52,045 bases of DNA. Source: Desulfobacteraceae bacterium (GTDB lineage: Bacteria > Desulfobacterota > Desulfobacteria > Desulfobacterales > Desulfobacteraceae). The notes beneath the pieces are model-generated. The model saw only the letters and a program-made list of their open reading frames with translations. It was not told the origin of the DNA and did no database searches. The position numbers were made by a program, and so were the translations under genes. The DNA is taken from contig JAAEKY010000020.1 in the NCBI GenBank assembly GCA_024227235.1, forward strand, positions 1-52,045. Direction: 5' to 3'. This document shows positions 16,680 through 25,885 of this stretch, in pieces. The first letter of the stretch is position 1. Each line of letters begins with the position of its first letter.

Positions 16680-17924
16680 ATGAATCAATTTAAAAAAGGT
16701 ATTAAGGTAATTATTTTTGCCTTAAAAGGTTTCAGAGAAGACCGGTGTGACCTTAGAGCGTCTTCTTTAACTTTATTCACATTACTATCAATCGTACCTG
16801 TTATGGCCATGGCATTTGGTATTGCAAAAGGGTTTGGATTTAAAGAAATTCTAGAAAAACGGGTTCTTGAATTGTTTGCCGGTCAAGAAGAAGTGATCCA
16901 GAATGTTCTTACCTTTTCAACCAACCTTCTTGAAAGAACAAAAGGGTCTTTAATGGCAGTTTTTGCAGTTATCCTTTTGTTTTATTCTCTCATAAAGCTC
17001 ATTGGGCATATTGAAAATGCATTTAATAAAATTTGGTGGGTCAATGATGACAGGCCATTGGTTAGAAAATTTACAGACTATATTGCTATTTCAATTACAG
17101 CAGGAATTTTAGTTATTTTTTCAAGTAGCGCCAATATTTTTACAACAGCGTATTTGTCTAACTTTTTATCTAATATCAAGCTTCCGGGAAGTGTTGAAAC
17201 TTTAATTTCCCTTGGTTTTAATATTTTTCCTTTTTTGCCTATTTGGATACTCTTTATCTTTTTTTATCTTTTTATTCCAAATAAGAAAGTTGACATTAAA
17301 GCTGCGTTGGCCGGAGGTTTGATTGCAGGAACAATTTTTCAGTTTGCTCAAATGACGTATTTGAAATTTCAAGTAGGTGTTTCCAATTATAATGCTATTT
17401 ATGGTAGTTTCGCAGCCTTACCTCTATTTTTAATCTGGCTGCAGGCCTCATGGGCAATCGTTTTGTTAGGAGCAGAAGTCGCCTTTTCTTGGGAAAATAC
17501 AGAAGCGCTTGAAACCCAGGATATTGAATATAGTAAAATTAGTATTCGATTAAAAAAATTGATTAGTTTGCGTATTGTTCATTTATGCGTGATACGGTTT
17601 GTAAATAAAGAGACCCCTGCATCGGATATTACCATTGCATCTGAGATTAAGATTCCCTTAAAAATCGTTAAAGTATTATTGGCAAAGCTCACAGAATGTC
17701 AAATTCTTCTGGAAGCGAATTTACCGAATAGTACCGGCTATGTTCCTGCTCAGGATATAGAATGCTTAACGATTCAAAATGTACTGACTGCTTTTGAGCA
17801 ACGAGGAGATGATATTATCAAGGTTGGTGGTACAATAGAATTTGAAGCCTTAGAAGAAAGTCTTGATGCATTTGTAAAAGCATGTAAAAATTCTCCTGGA
17901 GAAAGAATATTTAAAGATATTTAA
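16680..17924 (+). CDS. YihY/BrkB-family inner-membrane protein
   Basis: 414 residues. Residues ~1-280 form the YihY core with about six membrane spans: RASSLTLFTLLSIVPVMA near the start, KIWWVNDDRP after the second span, and FLIWLQASWAIVLLGAEVAF at the end of the core. The C-terminal ~130 residues are soluble and resemble a winged-helix tail. These proteins were once called RNase BN or BrkB; their true role in the envelope is unsettled. It starts six bases after the OleD-like gene and ends four bases from the convergent HDOD gene. Confidence 0.87.
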   Translation: MNQFKKGIKVIIFALKGFREDRCDLRASSLTLFTLLSIVPVMAMAFGIAKGFGFKEILEKRVLELFAGQEEVIQNVLTFSTNLLERTKGSLMAVFAVILLFYSLIKLIGHIENAFNKIWWVNDDRPLVRKFTDYIAISITAGILVIFSSSANIFTTAYLSNFLSNIKLPGSVETLISLGFNIFPFLPIWILFIFFYLFIPNKKVDIKAALAGGLIAGTIFQFAQMTYLKFQVGVSNYNAIYGSFAALPLFLIWLQASWAIVLLGAEVAFSWENTEALETQDIEYSKISIRLKKLISLRIVHLCVIRFVNKETPASDITIASEIKIPLKIVKVLLAKLTECQILLEANLPNSTGYVPAQDIECLTIQNVLTAFEQRGDDIIKVGGTIEFEALEESLDAFVKACKNSPGERIFKDI

Positions 17925-17928
17925 TTCC

Positions 17929-18795
17929 TTAATGAGCAGTTGTGATATTAAAAAATTCTTTTATCTCATCTTCTTTCCTTTTCAATTGATCAATAGTCAG
18001 CTTTAATATAGATGGATTAATACCGATTTTTTTTGGAGAATTTTTAATGGTCATGGGTACGGGATTCCCACTGTGACCAATGCCTGCTTTTTGTGTCAGA
18101 TAATCAGCAAGATTAAGGATTAAACACTGATGTTTGAATTTAATAGGAGAAGATTCTGGGTTATGATGGAATCTACAAGGTAGCATAATCGACTGTGGGA
18201 AATTCCATCGTTTCATCAAAAGCGCTGAAAGAGTGGCATGGTCTATTTTAAAAATAGCATTTTCAGCAAAATATAGAGGCCTTTTTTTCTCCATTGCAAG
18301 TTGTCTGACTTTCCTATATTCTTCTTTAAAATAGGTAGAAAAAATTACTTTTCCCATATCATGGAGAAGCCCGGGGATAAAAATTTTATTTGCGATCCCT
18401 GGATTTGTTCTTTTTGCAAGTTCTTTAGCCACTGTTGCTACGCCGATACCATGGATCCATAATGCTTTCATATCAAGGCTGAGTCCCGATTTATTAGTAA
18501 AGGACGACAAAATTCCCATGCCAAGAGCAATACCAATAATTTCATCAAATCCGATAATTGTGATGGCTCGTTTAATTGTTTCAACTTTTGTCTTCTGTGC
18601 ATAGTAAACTGAGTTTGAAAGTCTTAGCAACTTGTTGGTCATTCCCTGATCATAGGCTATCACTTCTGAAAGTTCTTCTGTCGTTGTTTTTTCTTCTGAT
18701 GCGACACTTATAATTCTATCTATAACAACTGGAAGCGTTGGCAGGTCACTCTCTTTTTTTTGGATTAATTTAAGAACCTCAGTTTTTATTTCCAT
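17929..18795 (-). CDS. HDOD-domain signalling protein
   Basis: 288 residues. An HDOD domain spans about 15-215: LPTLPVVIDRI at the start, a central LLHDMGKVIFSTYF that here keeps an HD pair, and HATLSALLMKRWNFP. HDOD proteins are HD-superfamily relatives, generally without phosphodiesterase activity, that act as output or scaffold modules in two-component and c-di-GMP networks. The gene begins on the base immediately after the nitroreductase stop, so the two are translationally coupled in an fxsA-nitroreductase-HDOD operon. Confidence 0.88.
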   Translation of the reverse strand: MEIKTEVLKLIQKKESDLPTLPVVIDRIISVASEEKTTTEELSEVIAYDQGMTNKLLRLSNSVYYAQKTKVETIKRAITIIGFDEIIGIALGMGILSSFTNKSGLSLDMKALWIHGIGVATVAKELAKRTNPGIANKIFIPGLLHDMGKVIFSTYFKEEYRKVRQLAMEKKRPLYFAENAIFKIDHATLSALLMKRWNFPQSIMLPCRFHHNPESSPIKFKHQCLILNLADYLTQKAGIGHSGNPVPMTIKNSPKKIGINPSILKLTIDQLKRKEDEIKEFFNITTAH

Positions 18796-19326
18796 TTAGA
18801 CCTTTGTGTATGTATTAAAAGATACTTTATGAAATTGCAAAGTATTCTTTTTATGACTTTTTTTTACTTCATTAGGATAACCTATAGCAATAATAGATTC
18901 AATCATTATATTATCGGGTATCCTTAAGAGTTCTTTAACATAAGTATCAGCTGTTTTGGAAGAAGTTTGTTTTCTTTTTCTGATTTGTATCCAACAACTT
19001 CCAAGTTCAAGGCTATGAGCGGCTATATGGATAAATATTGAGGCAATGGATGTATCTTCTACCCAGACATCACTCGTTGATGAGTCACCGCAGACTGCAA
19101 TTGCAAGAGGTGCTCCTTTTAAGAAAGCTGATCCGTGGGGTTTTGCTTTGGATAGTTTTTCTAAAAGATTTTTATCGTCAATCACAATAAATCGCCAGGG
19201 ATTGATACCCCGTGAAGAAGGTGACCGTAATGCTGCTTCAATAATCGTGTTAATTTTTTGTTTTTCAACGGGTGTGTTTTTAAATTTTCGAATACTTCTT
19301 CTGTTTTTAATCAGATCAATAAACAT
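18796..19326 (-). CDS. nitroreductase-family FMN oxidoreductase
   Basis: 176 residues. The N-terminus FIDLIKNRRSIRKF and LRSPSSRGINPWRFIVI form the FMN-binding region. LELGSCWIQIRKRK and a late IIAIGYPNE complete the family pattern. Members reduce nitro-compounds, quinones or flavins using NAD(P)H; the real substrate cannot be read. It is the middle gene of the fxsA-nitroreductase-HDOD group, 17 bases after fxsA and directly abutting HDOD. No strong ribosome site is visible, which fits coupling. Confidence 0.87.
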   Translation of the reverse strand: MFIDLIKNRRSIRKFKNTPVEKQKINTIIEAALRSPSSRGINPWRFIVIDDKNLLEKLSKAKPHGSAFLKGAPLAIAVCGDSSTSDVWVEDTSIASIFIHIAAHSLELGSCWIQIRKRKQTSSKTADTYVKELLRIPDNIMIESIIAIGYPNEVKKSHKKNTLQFHKVSFNTYTKV

Positions 19327-19343
19327 GAGTTATCTATTTCAAA

Positions 19344-19739
19344 TCAACGAAAACGGGTAATGTTGATATTGCCCTGTAATTGCATTTCATCGAATTTTTT
19401 TCTTGCCATTTGTTTGAATTTGTTTCGGGTTGCCGGCCATAACAAAAGCAAACCGAAAACATCAGTAATGAGCCCGGGTGTAATTAATACAACACCGGCC
19501 ACGAATATAATGACGGCATCTAACATGTCTTCAGCCGGCATGAGCCCCTGCTGCAAATTCGTTCTAAGCTTAAGCATGGTATTCATGCCTTCTAACCTGG
19601 CCAGCCAGGCACCTAAAAATCCAGTTAAAATAACTAATAGTATTGTATTAATGCCTCCGATGACAGTTCCAACTTGTATTAATAAATATAGCTCAATAAC
19701 AGGAATCAAAGTAAAACATAAGAATAATTTTAAAAGCAT
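19344..19739 (-). CDS. fxsA: FxsA-family membrane protein
   Basis: About 131 residues with three to four hydrophobic segments. IPVIELYLLIQVG near the start, GFLGAWLARLEG and the LITPGLITDVFGLLLLWPATR block are hallmarks of FxsA, an inner-membrane protein best known for affecting phage F exclusion in E. coli. The cellular role is otherwise unclear. Two ATGs are six bases apart. AAGGAG lies two bases before the first (19745) and eight before the second, so 19739 (MLLKLFL) is preferred. First gene of its operon, with a promoter at 19775-19804. Confidence 0.88.
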   Translation of the reverse strand: MLLKLFLCFTLIPVIELYLLIQVGTVIGGINTILLVILTGFLGAWLARLEGMNTMLKLRTNLQQGLMPAEDMLDAVIIFVAGVVLITPGLITDVFGLLLLWPATRNKFKQMARKKFDEMQLQGNINITRFR

Positions 19740-19774
19740 TATCATTGCTCCTTAAAGGTGTAAGTAACATAAAC

Positions 19775-19804
19775 ATAATGTGGTGCACATACTTATTTTG
19801 TCAA
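19775..19804 (-). promoter_or_regulatory. predicted sigma-70 promoter of the fxsA operon
   Basis: On the minus strand TTGACA (19799-19804), an 18-base spacer and CATTAT (19775-19780), about 30 bases before the fxsA start. It lies between fxsA and the end of the hybrid kinase gene. Confidence 0.5.
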
Positions 19805-19809
19805 GTATA

Positions 19810-21642
19810 TCACAATACCCTTTGAATGGCTTTTTTAAGTATTTCGGCATTAATGGGCTTTGGCACATAATCGTTCATGCCTGAGTCGATAAAATCTTGG
19901 CGGTCCCCATGCATGGCATGGGCAGTCACAGCAATAATTGGGATAGTATTACCTGAGGCACGAATGGTTCTTGTTGCCTCAAAACCATCCATTTCAGGCA
20001 TGGAGCCATCCATTAAAATCATATCAAAGTCGTTTTCCTGAACAGCCTGAACTGCCTTGATTCCATTGGAAACAATCGATATGGTATGCCCCATTTTTAT
20101 CAAAAGCTTTTCAACTACTTTTTGATTGACAATATTGTCTTCTGCGACAAGAATATTTAAGCAGCGATATTCACCTGTATCATCCATATCGTTTGACTTT
20201 TCCATGGCAACAAGCTTTTCATCTCCATACTCAAAAAGAGCTGTGAACCAGAAATTAGATCCTTTGCCTTCATCAGAGTCGACACCGATATTTCCTCCCA
20301 TCATATCAACGAACTGTTTGGAAATGTTGAGTCCCAGCCCTGATCCACCAAATTTTCGAGTGGTAGAAATATCTGTTTGCGAAAAAGATTTAAAAAGATT
20401 TCCCTGTTTGCTTTTCCCAATACCGATTCCTGAGTCTTTTACTTCAAACAAAATTAGGATCTGCGTGTCTTCCTTTTCCTGGACACTGGCGCTGATTTTA
20501 ACAAATCCTTCTTTTGTAAATTTAATGGCATTTCCAGCAAGATTTAAAAGAATTTGTCTTAATCTAGTGGGGTCTCCTTTAAGGAAAACAGGAAAACTCT
20601 TTTCAATTGAAAAGGTGATATCTATTTTATTCTCCTTTTGTTTTAATGTTAAAAGGTTTTTCACACCATTAAATACACTCTCAAGGTTGAAATCGATATG
20701 TTCAAGTTCAATTTTCCCTGCTTCAATTTTTGATAAATCAAGGATATCGTTAATAAGCGCCAGTAAGACTTCTGCGCTTGATGTTATGGTTTCAACATAT
20801 TCTTTTTGTTCACTTGTTGGGTTCGTATCATTTAACAATTGTGCCATTCCTAGGATTCCATTCATAGGCGTCCTTATTTCATGACTCATGTTGGCGAGAA
20901 ATGCACTTTTTGCGATATTGGCAGAAGCTGCTTCAACAGCCATCTCATTGGATCTTTCAATCGTTTGTTCTAAAGCAAAATTTGTTTCATCCACTTCTTT
21001 GATTTTATCTTCCAGATCGGAATTTGATGTTTCAAGTTTTTGAATGAGGTGTTTGTTTTTGGCAGTAGTAATTAAAGATTCCTTGATGGTTCTATTCATT
21101 ATTCTTACACTTGCCATCAATACGAAAATAAAAAGAAATAAAAGAAAACTAGTGGTATGGGCAATTGGATCGTTAATGATAGCAAAACGGATAACAATCG
21201 GAAGTGCTGCACATAATATATAAGGGATAATCATCCATAAAAACGAAGAATAAACACTGACCGCACCCGTAATCACACCCGTTGTCATTAAGGCCAGAAA
21301 AATCTGATGTGCATATGAGTCAGGCACAAACAGTAGAATGCCTGACAGGCCCCAAAATAGTCCGCTTAAAATAAGTAGAAGAGCATAACCCTTTTGCCAG
21401 CGCCGCATATCGGATGATGCATGTTTTAGTTTCTTAAATTTTTTTATTAATAGAAATCGAGGGATTACTGCTAAAATATATAAGAGAAGCCAAATAATTA
21501 TTGTTGTGTGGGGTATCTTGTTCCACAAAATTGCCGATAGGACAATAGCGCATATCGGTGCGGCTATAAGGCCGGTTTTGTTTCTATAAATAGATTCTAC
21601 TCGAGAGCGAAACACAAATTGTTTTTGAGCGTCAGAATTCAC
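19810..21642 (-). CDS. membrane hybrid sensor histidine kinase with receiver
   Basis: 610 residues. About six membrane segments fill residues 15-190, then a coiled coil. A HisKA domain at about 240-305 carries the phospho-His in [15 protein letters not shown] HATPase follows at about 350-465 (NAIKFT, DSGIGI, GLGLNIS), and a receiver at about 490-605 ([20 protein letters not shown] with the acceptor Asp, AVTAHAM, KPI). It should autophosphorylate and relay inside one chain, then probably to a separate His-transfer protein that is not nearby. The membrane region is not a named sensor domain I recognise. It stands alone between lgt and fxsA. Confidence 0.92.
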   Translation of the reverse strand: MNSDAQKQFVFRSRVESIYRNKTGLIAAPICAIVLSAILWNKIPHTTIIIWLLLYILAVIPRFLLIKKFKKLKHASSDMRRWQKGYALLLILSGLFWGLSGILLFVPDSYAHQIFLALMTTGVITGAVSVYSSFLWMIIPYILCAALPIVIRFAIINDPIAHTTSFLLFLFIFVLMASVRIMNRTIKESLITTAKNKHLIQKLETSNSDLEDKIKEVDETNFALEQTIERSNEMAVEAASANIAKSAFLANMSHEIRTPMNGILGMAQLLNDTNPTSEQKEYVETITSSAEVLLALINDILDLSKIEAGKIELEHIDFNLESVFNGVKNLLTLKQKENKIDITFSIEKSFPVFLKGDPTRLRQILLNLAGNAIKFTKEGFVKISASVQEKEDTQILILFEVKDSGIGIGKSKQGNLFKSFSQTDISTTRKFGGSGLGLNISKQFVDMMGGNIGVDSDEGKGSNFWFTALFEYGDEKLVAMEKSNDMDDTGEYRCLNILVAEDNIVNQKVVEKLLIKMGHTISIVSNGIKAVQAVQENDFDMILMDGSMPEMDGFEATRTIRASGNTIPIIAVTAHAMHGDRQDFIDSGMNDYVPKPINAEILKKAIQRVL

Positions 21643-21710
21643 AATTAAGTTTCCTTTTGATCATTCAGGTGGTTGAATTATTCTGCATCAGACGTATTCA
21701 AAAGCATAAA

Positions 21711-22526
21711 TCAATTTTTTATTTTCAGCATAAGAAAAAATCCTATTAATACCATCATAATACATAAAATTTGTCCCATAGTAAAACTATACAAAATATA
21801 ATTAAGATGGTCATCCGGTTCTCGAACAAATTCAATCATAAATCTTATCATTCCATACCCAATTAGGTATAGACTAAACATGAGATGTCTAAATGATGCC
21901 TTTGTTCGAATTGTCCATAAAATTAAAAAAAGGAAAATCCCTTCAAAAAATGCTTCATAAAGCTGAGATGGATGTCGTAATGTGTGGGTTGGGTCTGTTG
22001 GGAAAACCATTGCCCAGGGTAGGGTGGTTGCCTTTCCATACAACTCTGAATTAAAAAAGTTGCCGAGTCTTCCAAAAGTGTATCCCAACGGCACCACTGG
22101 ACATAAAAGATCTGAAAAATCCCAAATATTGACTGTATTTTTTTTACAAAAGAAATAAACAGCAGTCATCACACCTAAAAGTCCTCCATGATACGACATT
22201 CCAGAAATTCCAGTAAATGTAAATCCATTGGTAAAATTAAAAGGCAGAAATATATTTAAAGGATGAATAATATAATATTTAAGGTCGTAAAAAAGAACAT
22301 ATCCAAGTCTGCCTCCCACAAGAACTCCAATGGCGGCCCAAATAATAAAATCATCCACAAGTGTATTTTTTAGATTGAATTTTTCAGTCCGAAGTCGATA
22401 TTTTATTAAAAAATAGACAGTTATAAATGCAAAAATATACATTAAGCTATAATAGCGAATTCCAATTCCATTTATTTGAATTAAATAAGGGCTTATTTTG
22501 AATGGTATCTGGCTCCACCAATTCAT
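21711..22526 (-). CDS. lgt: prolipoprotein diacylglyceryl transferase
   Basis: 271 residues, seven membrane segments. MSYHGGLLG in the middle holds the essential His-Gly-Gly motif, and GRLGNFFNSELYGK with HPSQLYEA are the other signature loops. Lgt moves a diacylglyceryl group from phosphatidylglycerol to the lipobox cysteine, the first step in lipoprotein maturation. At least one candidate client is in the window (39419-40090). It follows aat on the same strand with a 74-base gap that contains a repeated hairpin motif at 22557-22589. Confidence 0.95.
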   Translation of the reverse strand: MNWWSQIPFKISPYLIQINGIGIRYYSLMYIFAFITVYFLIKYRLRTEKFNLKNTLVDDFIIWAAIGVLVGGRLGYVLFYDLKYYIIHPLNIFLPFNFTNGFTFTGISGMSYHGGLLGVMTAVYFFCKKNTVNIWDFSDLLCPVVPLGYTFGRLGNFFNSELYGKATTLPWAMVFPTDPTHTLRHPSQLYEAFFEGIFLFLILWTIRTKASFRHLMFSLYLIGYGMIRFMIEFVREPDDHLNYILYSFTMGQILCIMMVLIGFFLMLKIKN

Positions 22527-22556
22527 ATCAAGTTTGTCCTATAAAGAAAAGATTCT

Positions 22557-22589
22557 ACCCCAATTTTGAAAACATCTGTGGGGTTTCAT
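22557..22589. repeat. copy 1 of a dispersed hairpin repeat
   Basis: A 33-base sequence that matches 31545-31577 at 27 positions, including an unbroken 14-base block AAACATCTGTGGGG. ACCCCA at its left (22557-22562) can pair with TGGGGT at its right (22579-22584). It lies in the aat-lgt gap. Confidence 0.5.
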
Positions 22590-22600
22590 TTTCATTTCTA

Positions 22601-23302
22601 TCATATAATTGTTAGATGGCTATCTGGACCTAAAATATTTTTAATATCTTCTCTTTTAACGCTTTGGTCGATGATATCAAGAAATGAATTTCTGGAAATT
22701 TCACAAGCGCCCATACTGAGCAAGTGATTTGTTGTTACTTGACAGTCAATTAAGTCAAAACTGTGCCTTTTTAAGTGGTTTGCAAGTGCGACTAGTGCAA
22801 TTTTAGATGCGTCACTTTCAAAGGAAAACATGGACTCACCGAAAAAAGATCCACCAAGACAAATACCATATAGACCGCCAACCAGCTTATCATCTCTAAA
22901 TGTTTCAATAGAATGGGCAAAGCCTTGTCTGTGAAGTTCAATATAGGCCTCTATCATTTCATCCACTAACCAAGTGCCCTCATGTCCATTTTTTCTGGGT
23001 TGAGCGCATGAAAGAATTGTTTGCTCAAAACAAGTATCGACTCGAATGCTGAACATTTTTTTTTTAATTTTTTTTTTTAAACTTTTTGAAATATTAATGT
23101 TCTCCGGAAAAAGAACAAGCCTTGGATCCGGTGACCACCATAGAATGGGCTCGTCTTTAGAAAACCATGGGAAAATCCCACTTTTATATGCCAAAAGAAG
23201 TCTTTTAAAAGAAAGATCTCCCCCGAGACATAAAAGCCCATCTGACCTTGCCAGCCAGGCCGGGGGAAAGTCTAAGCGTTTTGATAACCTGAAAAGGGGC
23301 AT
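22601..23302 (-). CDS. aat: leucyl/phenylalanyl-tRNA-protein transferase
   Basis: 233 residues, normal length. Signature elements in order are CLGGDLS, LAYKSGIFPWF, ILWWSPDPRLVL, GTWLVDEM, GGLYGICLGGSFFGESMF and IDCQVTTNHL. The enzyme transfers Leu or Phe from tRNA to proteins with N-terminal Lys or Arg, creating an N-degron. The gene begins on the base after the clpA stop, with clpS directly upstream of clpA, so the tagging enzyme, adaptor and unfoldase share one transcript. clpP is not in the window. Confidence 0.95.
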   Translation of the reverse strand: MPLFRLSKRLDFPPAWLARSDGLLCLGGDLSFKRLLLAYKSGIFPWFSKDEPILWWSPDPRLVLFPENINISKSLKKKIKKKMFSIRVDTCFEQTILSCAQPRKNGHEGTWLVDEMIEAYIELHRQGFAHSIETFRDDKLVGGLYGICLGGSFFGESMFSFESDASKIALVALANHLKRHSFDLIDCQVTTNHLLSMGACEISRNSFLDIIDQSVKREDIKNILGPDSHLTII

Positions 23303-25561
23303 TCAGCTTTTATATGTAAAATTCAGCTCATTATTCCTAAGGCCAATAGAGATTTTACCACCTTTCTCTAATTTGCCAAATAGAATTTCATCTGTGAGCT
23401 TGTCTTTTATTCTTGTCTGGATAATTCTATCCAAAGGTCGGGCACCAAATTTTGGGTCATAGCCTTCATTTGCAAGGTGTGATCTTACTTTTGGAGAATA
23501 GCTCAATATTATTTTTTTTGTCTTGAGCATGGATTTAAGCTCTTTCATATTCTTATCAACAATCATTTCCATGACCTTGTGGGACAAATGGTTAAATTGA
23601 ACAATTCCATCCAGCCGGTTCCTGAATTCAGGACTGAATGTTTTTTCAACCGCTTTTAATCCCTGGGAATCAACATTAGATGATTGAGAGCCGAACCCAA
23701 TGGCATTGGCGCTCATTTCCCGAGCTCCGGCATTAGATGTCATGATGACGATAACATTTCTAAAGTCAGCTGATTTACCATTGTTATCCGTTAAGGTTGC
23801 ATAATCCATCACTTGTAAAAGAATATTATAAAGATCCATGTGGGCTTTTTCTATTTCATCCAATAACAGAACACAATGAGGATGTTTTCTAACACCGTCA
23901 GTTAGAATACCGCCCTGATCAAATCCAACATATCCTGGAGGCGCTCCAATAAGTCTGGAAACCGCATGCTTTTCCATGTATTCACTCATGTCGAATCGTA
24001 AGAATTCTATCCCTAAATTCTGGGCAAGCTGTTTTGCGACCTCTGTTTTACCAACACCGGTTGGTCCGGTAAAAAGGAAAGATCCAATGGGACGATCTGG
24101 AGAAGCGAGCCCTGCTCTTGATCTTTTAATAGAAGTGGTCAGAGTTTCAATAGCATCATCCTGCCCGAAAATAACCTTGAAAAGTCTTTTTGGCAGAGAT
24201 TCTAAATTGGCTTTGTCGGTTGAAGTAACGCTGCTAACCGGTACCTTTGCAATTTTAGCGACAATATTTTCAATGTCTTTTGGGCTAACCGTTTTTCTAT
24301 GGCCTTTTCCTTTCAGCCTGAGATATGCACCTGTCTCATCAATGACATCAATGGCTTTGTCAGGCAAAAATCGATCATTGATAAATTTATCCGATAGATA
24401 AGCAGCTGCTTCAATCGTTTTAGCCGGATATTTCAATCCATGGTGATCTTCATAGTAAGGTTTAAGCCCATCAAGAATTTGGGTGGCCTCCTCAAGGGTT
24501 GGTTCTGATACTTCTACTTTTTCGAACCGCCTTGAAAATGCGCGGTCTTTTTCAAAATGATTTTTGTATTCTTCATAGGTAGTGGTGCCAATACATTTGA
24601 TATCTCCGGAAGAAAGTGCTGGTTTCAAGATATTTGAGGCATCCATTGAACCACTTGTCGTCGCACCTGCACCAACAACAGTATGAATCTCATCAATCAC
24701 CAATAAAGCATTTTCTTTTGCTTCAAGGGCATTGATAACATCTTTGAGTCGTTGTTCAAAATCTCCTCGATATTTTGTTCCAGCAAGAAGTGTTCCCATA
24801 TCAAGTGAAAAAAGTTCGCAATCCTCCAAAAGGTCCGGCACTTTTTTGTCATTTATTTTTAACGCCAGTCCTTCAGCAATTGCTGTTTTCCCGACGCCGG
24901 GATCTCCTACTAAAATTGGGTTGTTCTTTCTTCTGCGGCAAAGGATTTGCATGACTCTATCCGTCTCGTTTGCTCTTCCGATGAGTGGGTCAATCTTATT
25001 ATCCTGTGCCTTTTGCAAAAGATTAGTTGTAAATGTTTTTAAAGGGTCCTTTTTTTTAGGGCGTTTGGTTTTAATATCCGATTGTTTGAATATTTTTTGA
25101 GAGGGGTCCAAAGGCGGACCGACTTTTTTCTCAGGTGCCACTGTGTGTGAAATATGTTTTAAAACATCCAGACGGGTAATCCCTTCCGATTCAAGATAAA
25201 ATGCAGCATGTGAGTCTTTCTCCTGAAAAATAGATGCAAGGATATCCCCTAAATTGACTTCATTTTTTTCAGCAGATCTGGCATGGTTGATCGCCCGTTG
25301 AATCATCCTTTGGAATCCAATGGTCTGCTGTAAGACATATTCGTCTTTGGTATCAATTTTAGTTAATTTTTCATCAAAAAATTTTTCAAGTTCTTCTTTT
25401 ATCTGTTCAGGGCTGCCCCCACATTTTTCAATGGTTTGTGCACCTGTTTCATGGTTAAGGATTGCATAAAGAACATGCTCAACACATACATACTCATGCC
25501 TTCTTTTCTTTGCCTCCCGTACGGCAAAACCGAGTGCTGTACTGAGTTCTTTGCTTATCAT
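23303..25561 (-). CDS. clpA: ATP-dependent Clp protease ATP-binding subunit ClpA
   Basis: 752 residues. An N-terminal double Clp-N repeat spans about 1-145. The first AAA module has Walker A GDPGVGKTAI and Walker B LLVIDEIHT. The second has TGPTGVGKTEV and VLLLDEIEKAH. The C-terminal D2-small domain ends the protein. IGFGSQ between them is the ClpP-docking IGL/F loop. ClpA unfolds substrates into ClpP; the N-domain binds ClpS. The gene sits two bases after clpS and directly before aat. Confidence 0.96.
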   Translation of the reverse strand: MISKELSTALGFAVREAKKRRHEYVCVEHVLYAILNHETGAQTIEKCGGSPEQIKEELEKFFDEKLTKIDTKDEYVLQQTIGFQRMIQRAINHARSAEKNEVNLGDILASIFQEKDSHAAFYLESEGITRLDVLKHISHTVAPEKKVGPPLDPSQKIFKQSDIKTKRPKKKDPLKTFTTNLLQKAQDNKIDPLIGRANETDRVMQILCRRRKNNPILVGDPGVGKTAIAEGLALKINDKKVPDLLEDCELFSLDMGTLLAGTKYRGDFEQRLKDVINALEAKENALLVIDEIHTVVGAGATTSGSMDASNILKPALSSGDIKCIGTTTYEEYKNHFEKDRAFSRRFEKVEVSEPTLEEATQILDGLKPYYEDHHGLKYPAKTIEAAAYLSDKFINDRFLPDKAIDVIDETGAYLRLKGKGHRKTVSPKDIENIVAKIAKVPVSSVTSTDKANLESLPKRLFKVIFGQDDAIETLTTSIKRSRAGLASPDRPIGSFLFTGPTGVGKTEVAKQLAQNLGIEFLRFDMSEYMEKHAVSRLIGAPPGYVGFDQGGILTDGVRKHPHCVLLLDEIEKAHMDLYNILLQVMDYATLTDNNGKSADFRNVIVIMTSNAGAREMSANAIGFGSQSSNVDSQGLKAVEKTFSPEFRNRLDGIVQFNHLSHKVMEMIVDKNMKELKSMLKTKKIILSYSPKVRSHLANEGYDPKFGARPLDRIIQTRIKDKLTDEILFGKLEKGGKISIGLRNNELNFTYKS

Positions 25562-25563
25562 AT

Positions 25564-25872
25564 CTACTCCTTTTCCAAAGTACTTTTTAAAGGAAAGCCT
25601 TTATTACTTGCCAGGTTGTGAACTGTTTCCACTTTGGTTTCTGCGATCTGCCTTGGATAGATACCACATATTTCTTTTCCCTTATTATGTATATTAAGCA
25701 TCATTTGCGTCGCTTTTTCAAGTGATTTTCCAAAAACGTTCATAAGAATTTCCACAACAAACTCCATAGTTGTATAATCGTCATTATGCAGTATGACTTT
25801 ATACATCGGAGGATTATCATTTTTCGCTTTAGATGAAATATCCTCTATTGTTTTAGAATCAGTGGAGGCCAT
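25564..25872 (-). CDS. clpS: ATP-dependent Clp protease adaptor ClpS
   Basis: 102 residues. KVILHNDDYTTMEFVVEILMNVF is the ligand pocket: HNDDYT contacts the alpha-amino group of the N-degron, and the following Met/Val/Leu line the hydrophobic pocket. A disordered N-terminal tail, needed for ClpA handling, precedes it. ClpS delivers proteins with bulky hydrophobic N-termini (Leu, Phe, Trp, Tyr) to ClpA. It starts 13 bases after the secA stop and two bases before clpA. Confidence 0.95.
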   Translation of the reverse strand: MASTDSKTIEDISSKAKNDNPPMYKVILHNDDYTTMEFVVEILMNVFGKSLEKATQMMLNIHNKGKEICGIYPRQIAETKVETVHNLASNKGFPLKSTLEKE

Positions 25873-25885
25873 TAGTCCAAATTTC

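Noticed and set aside
18796-19745. plus-strand ORFs antisense to the nitroreductase and FxsA genes
   Set aside because: They are shadows of well-recognised minus-strand genes and lack ribosome sites.
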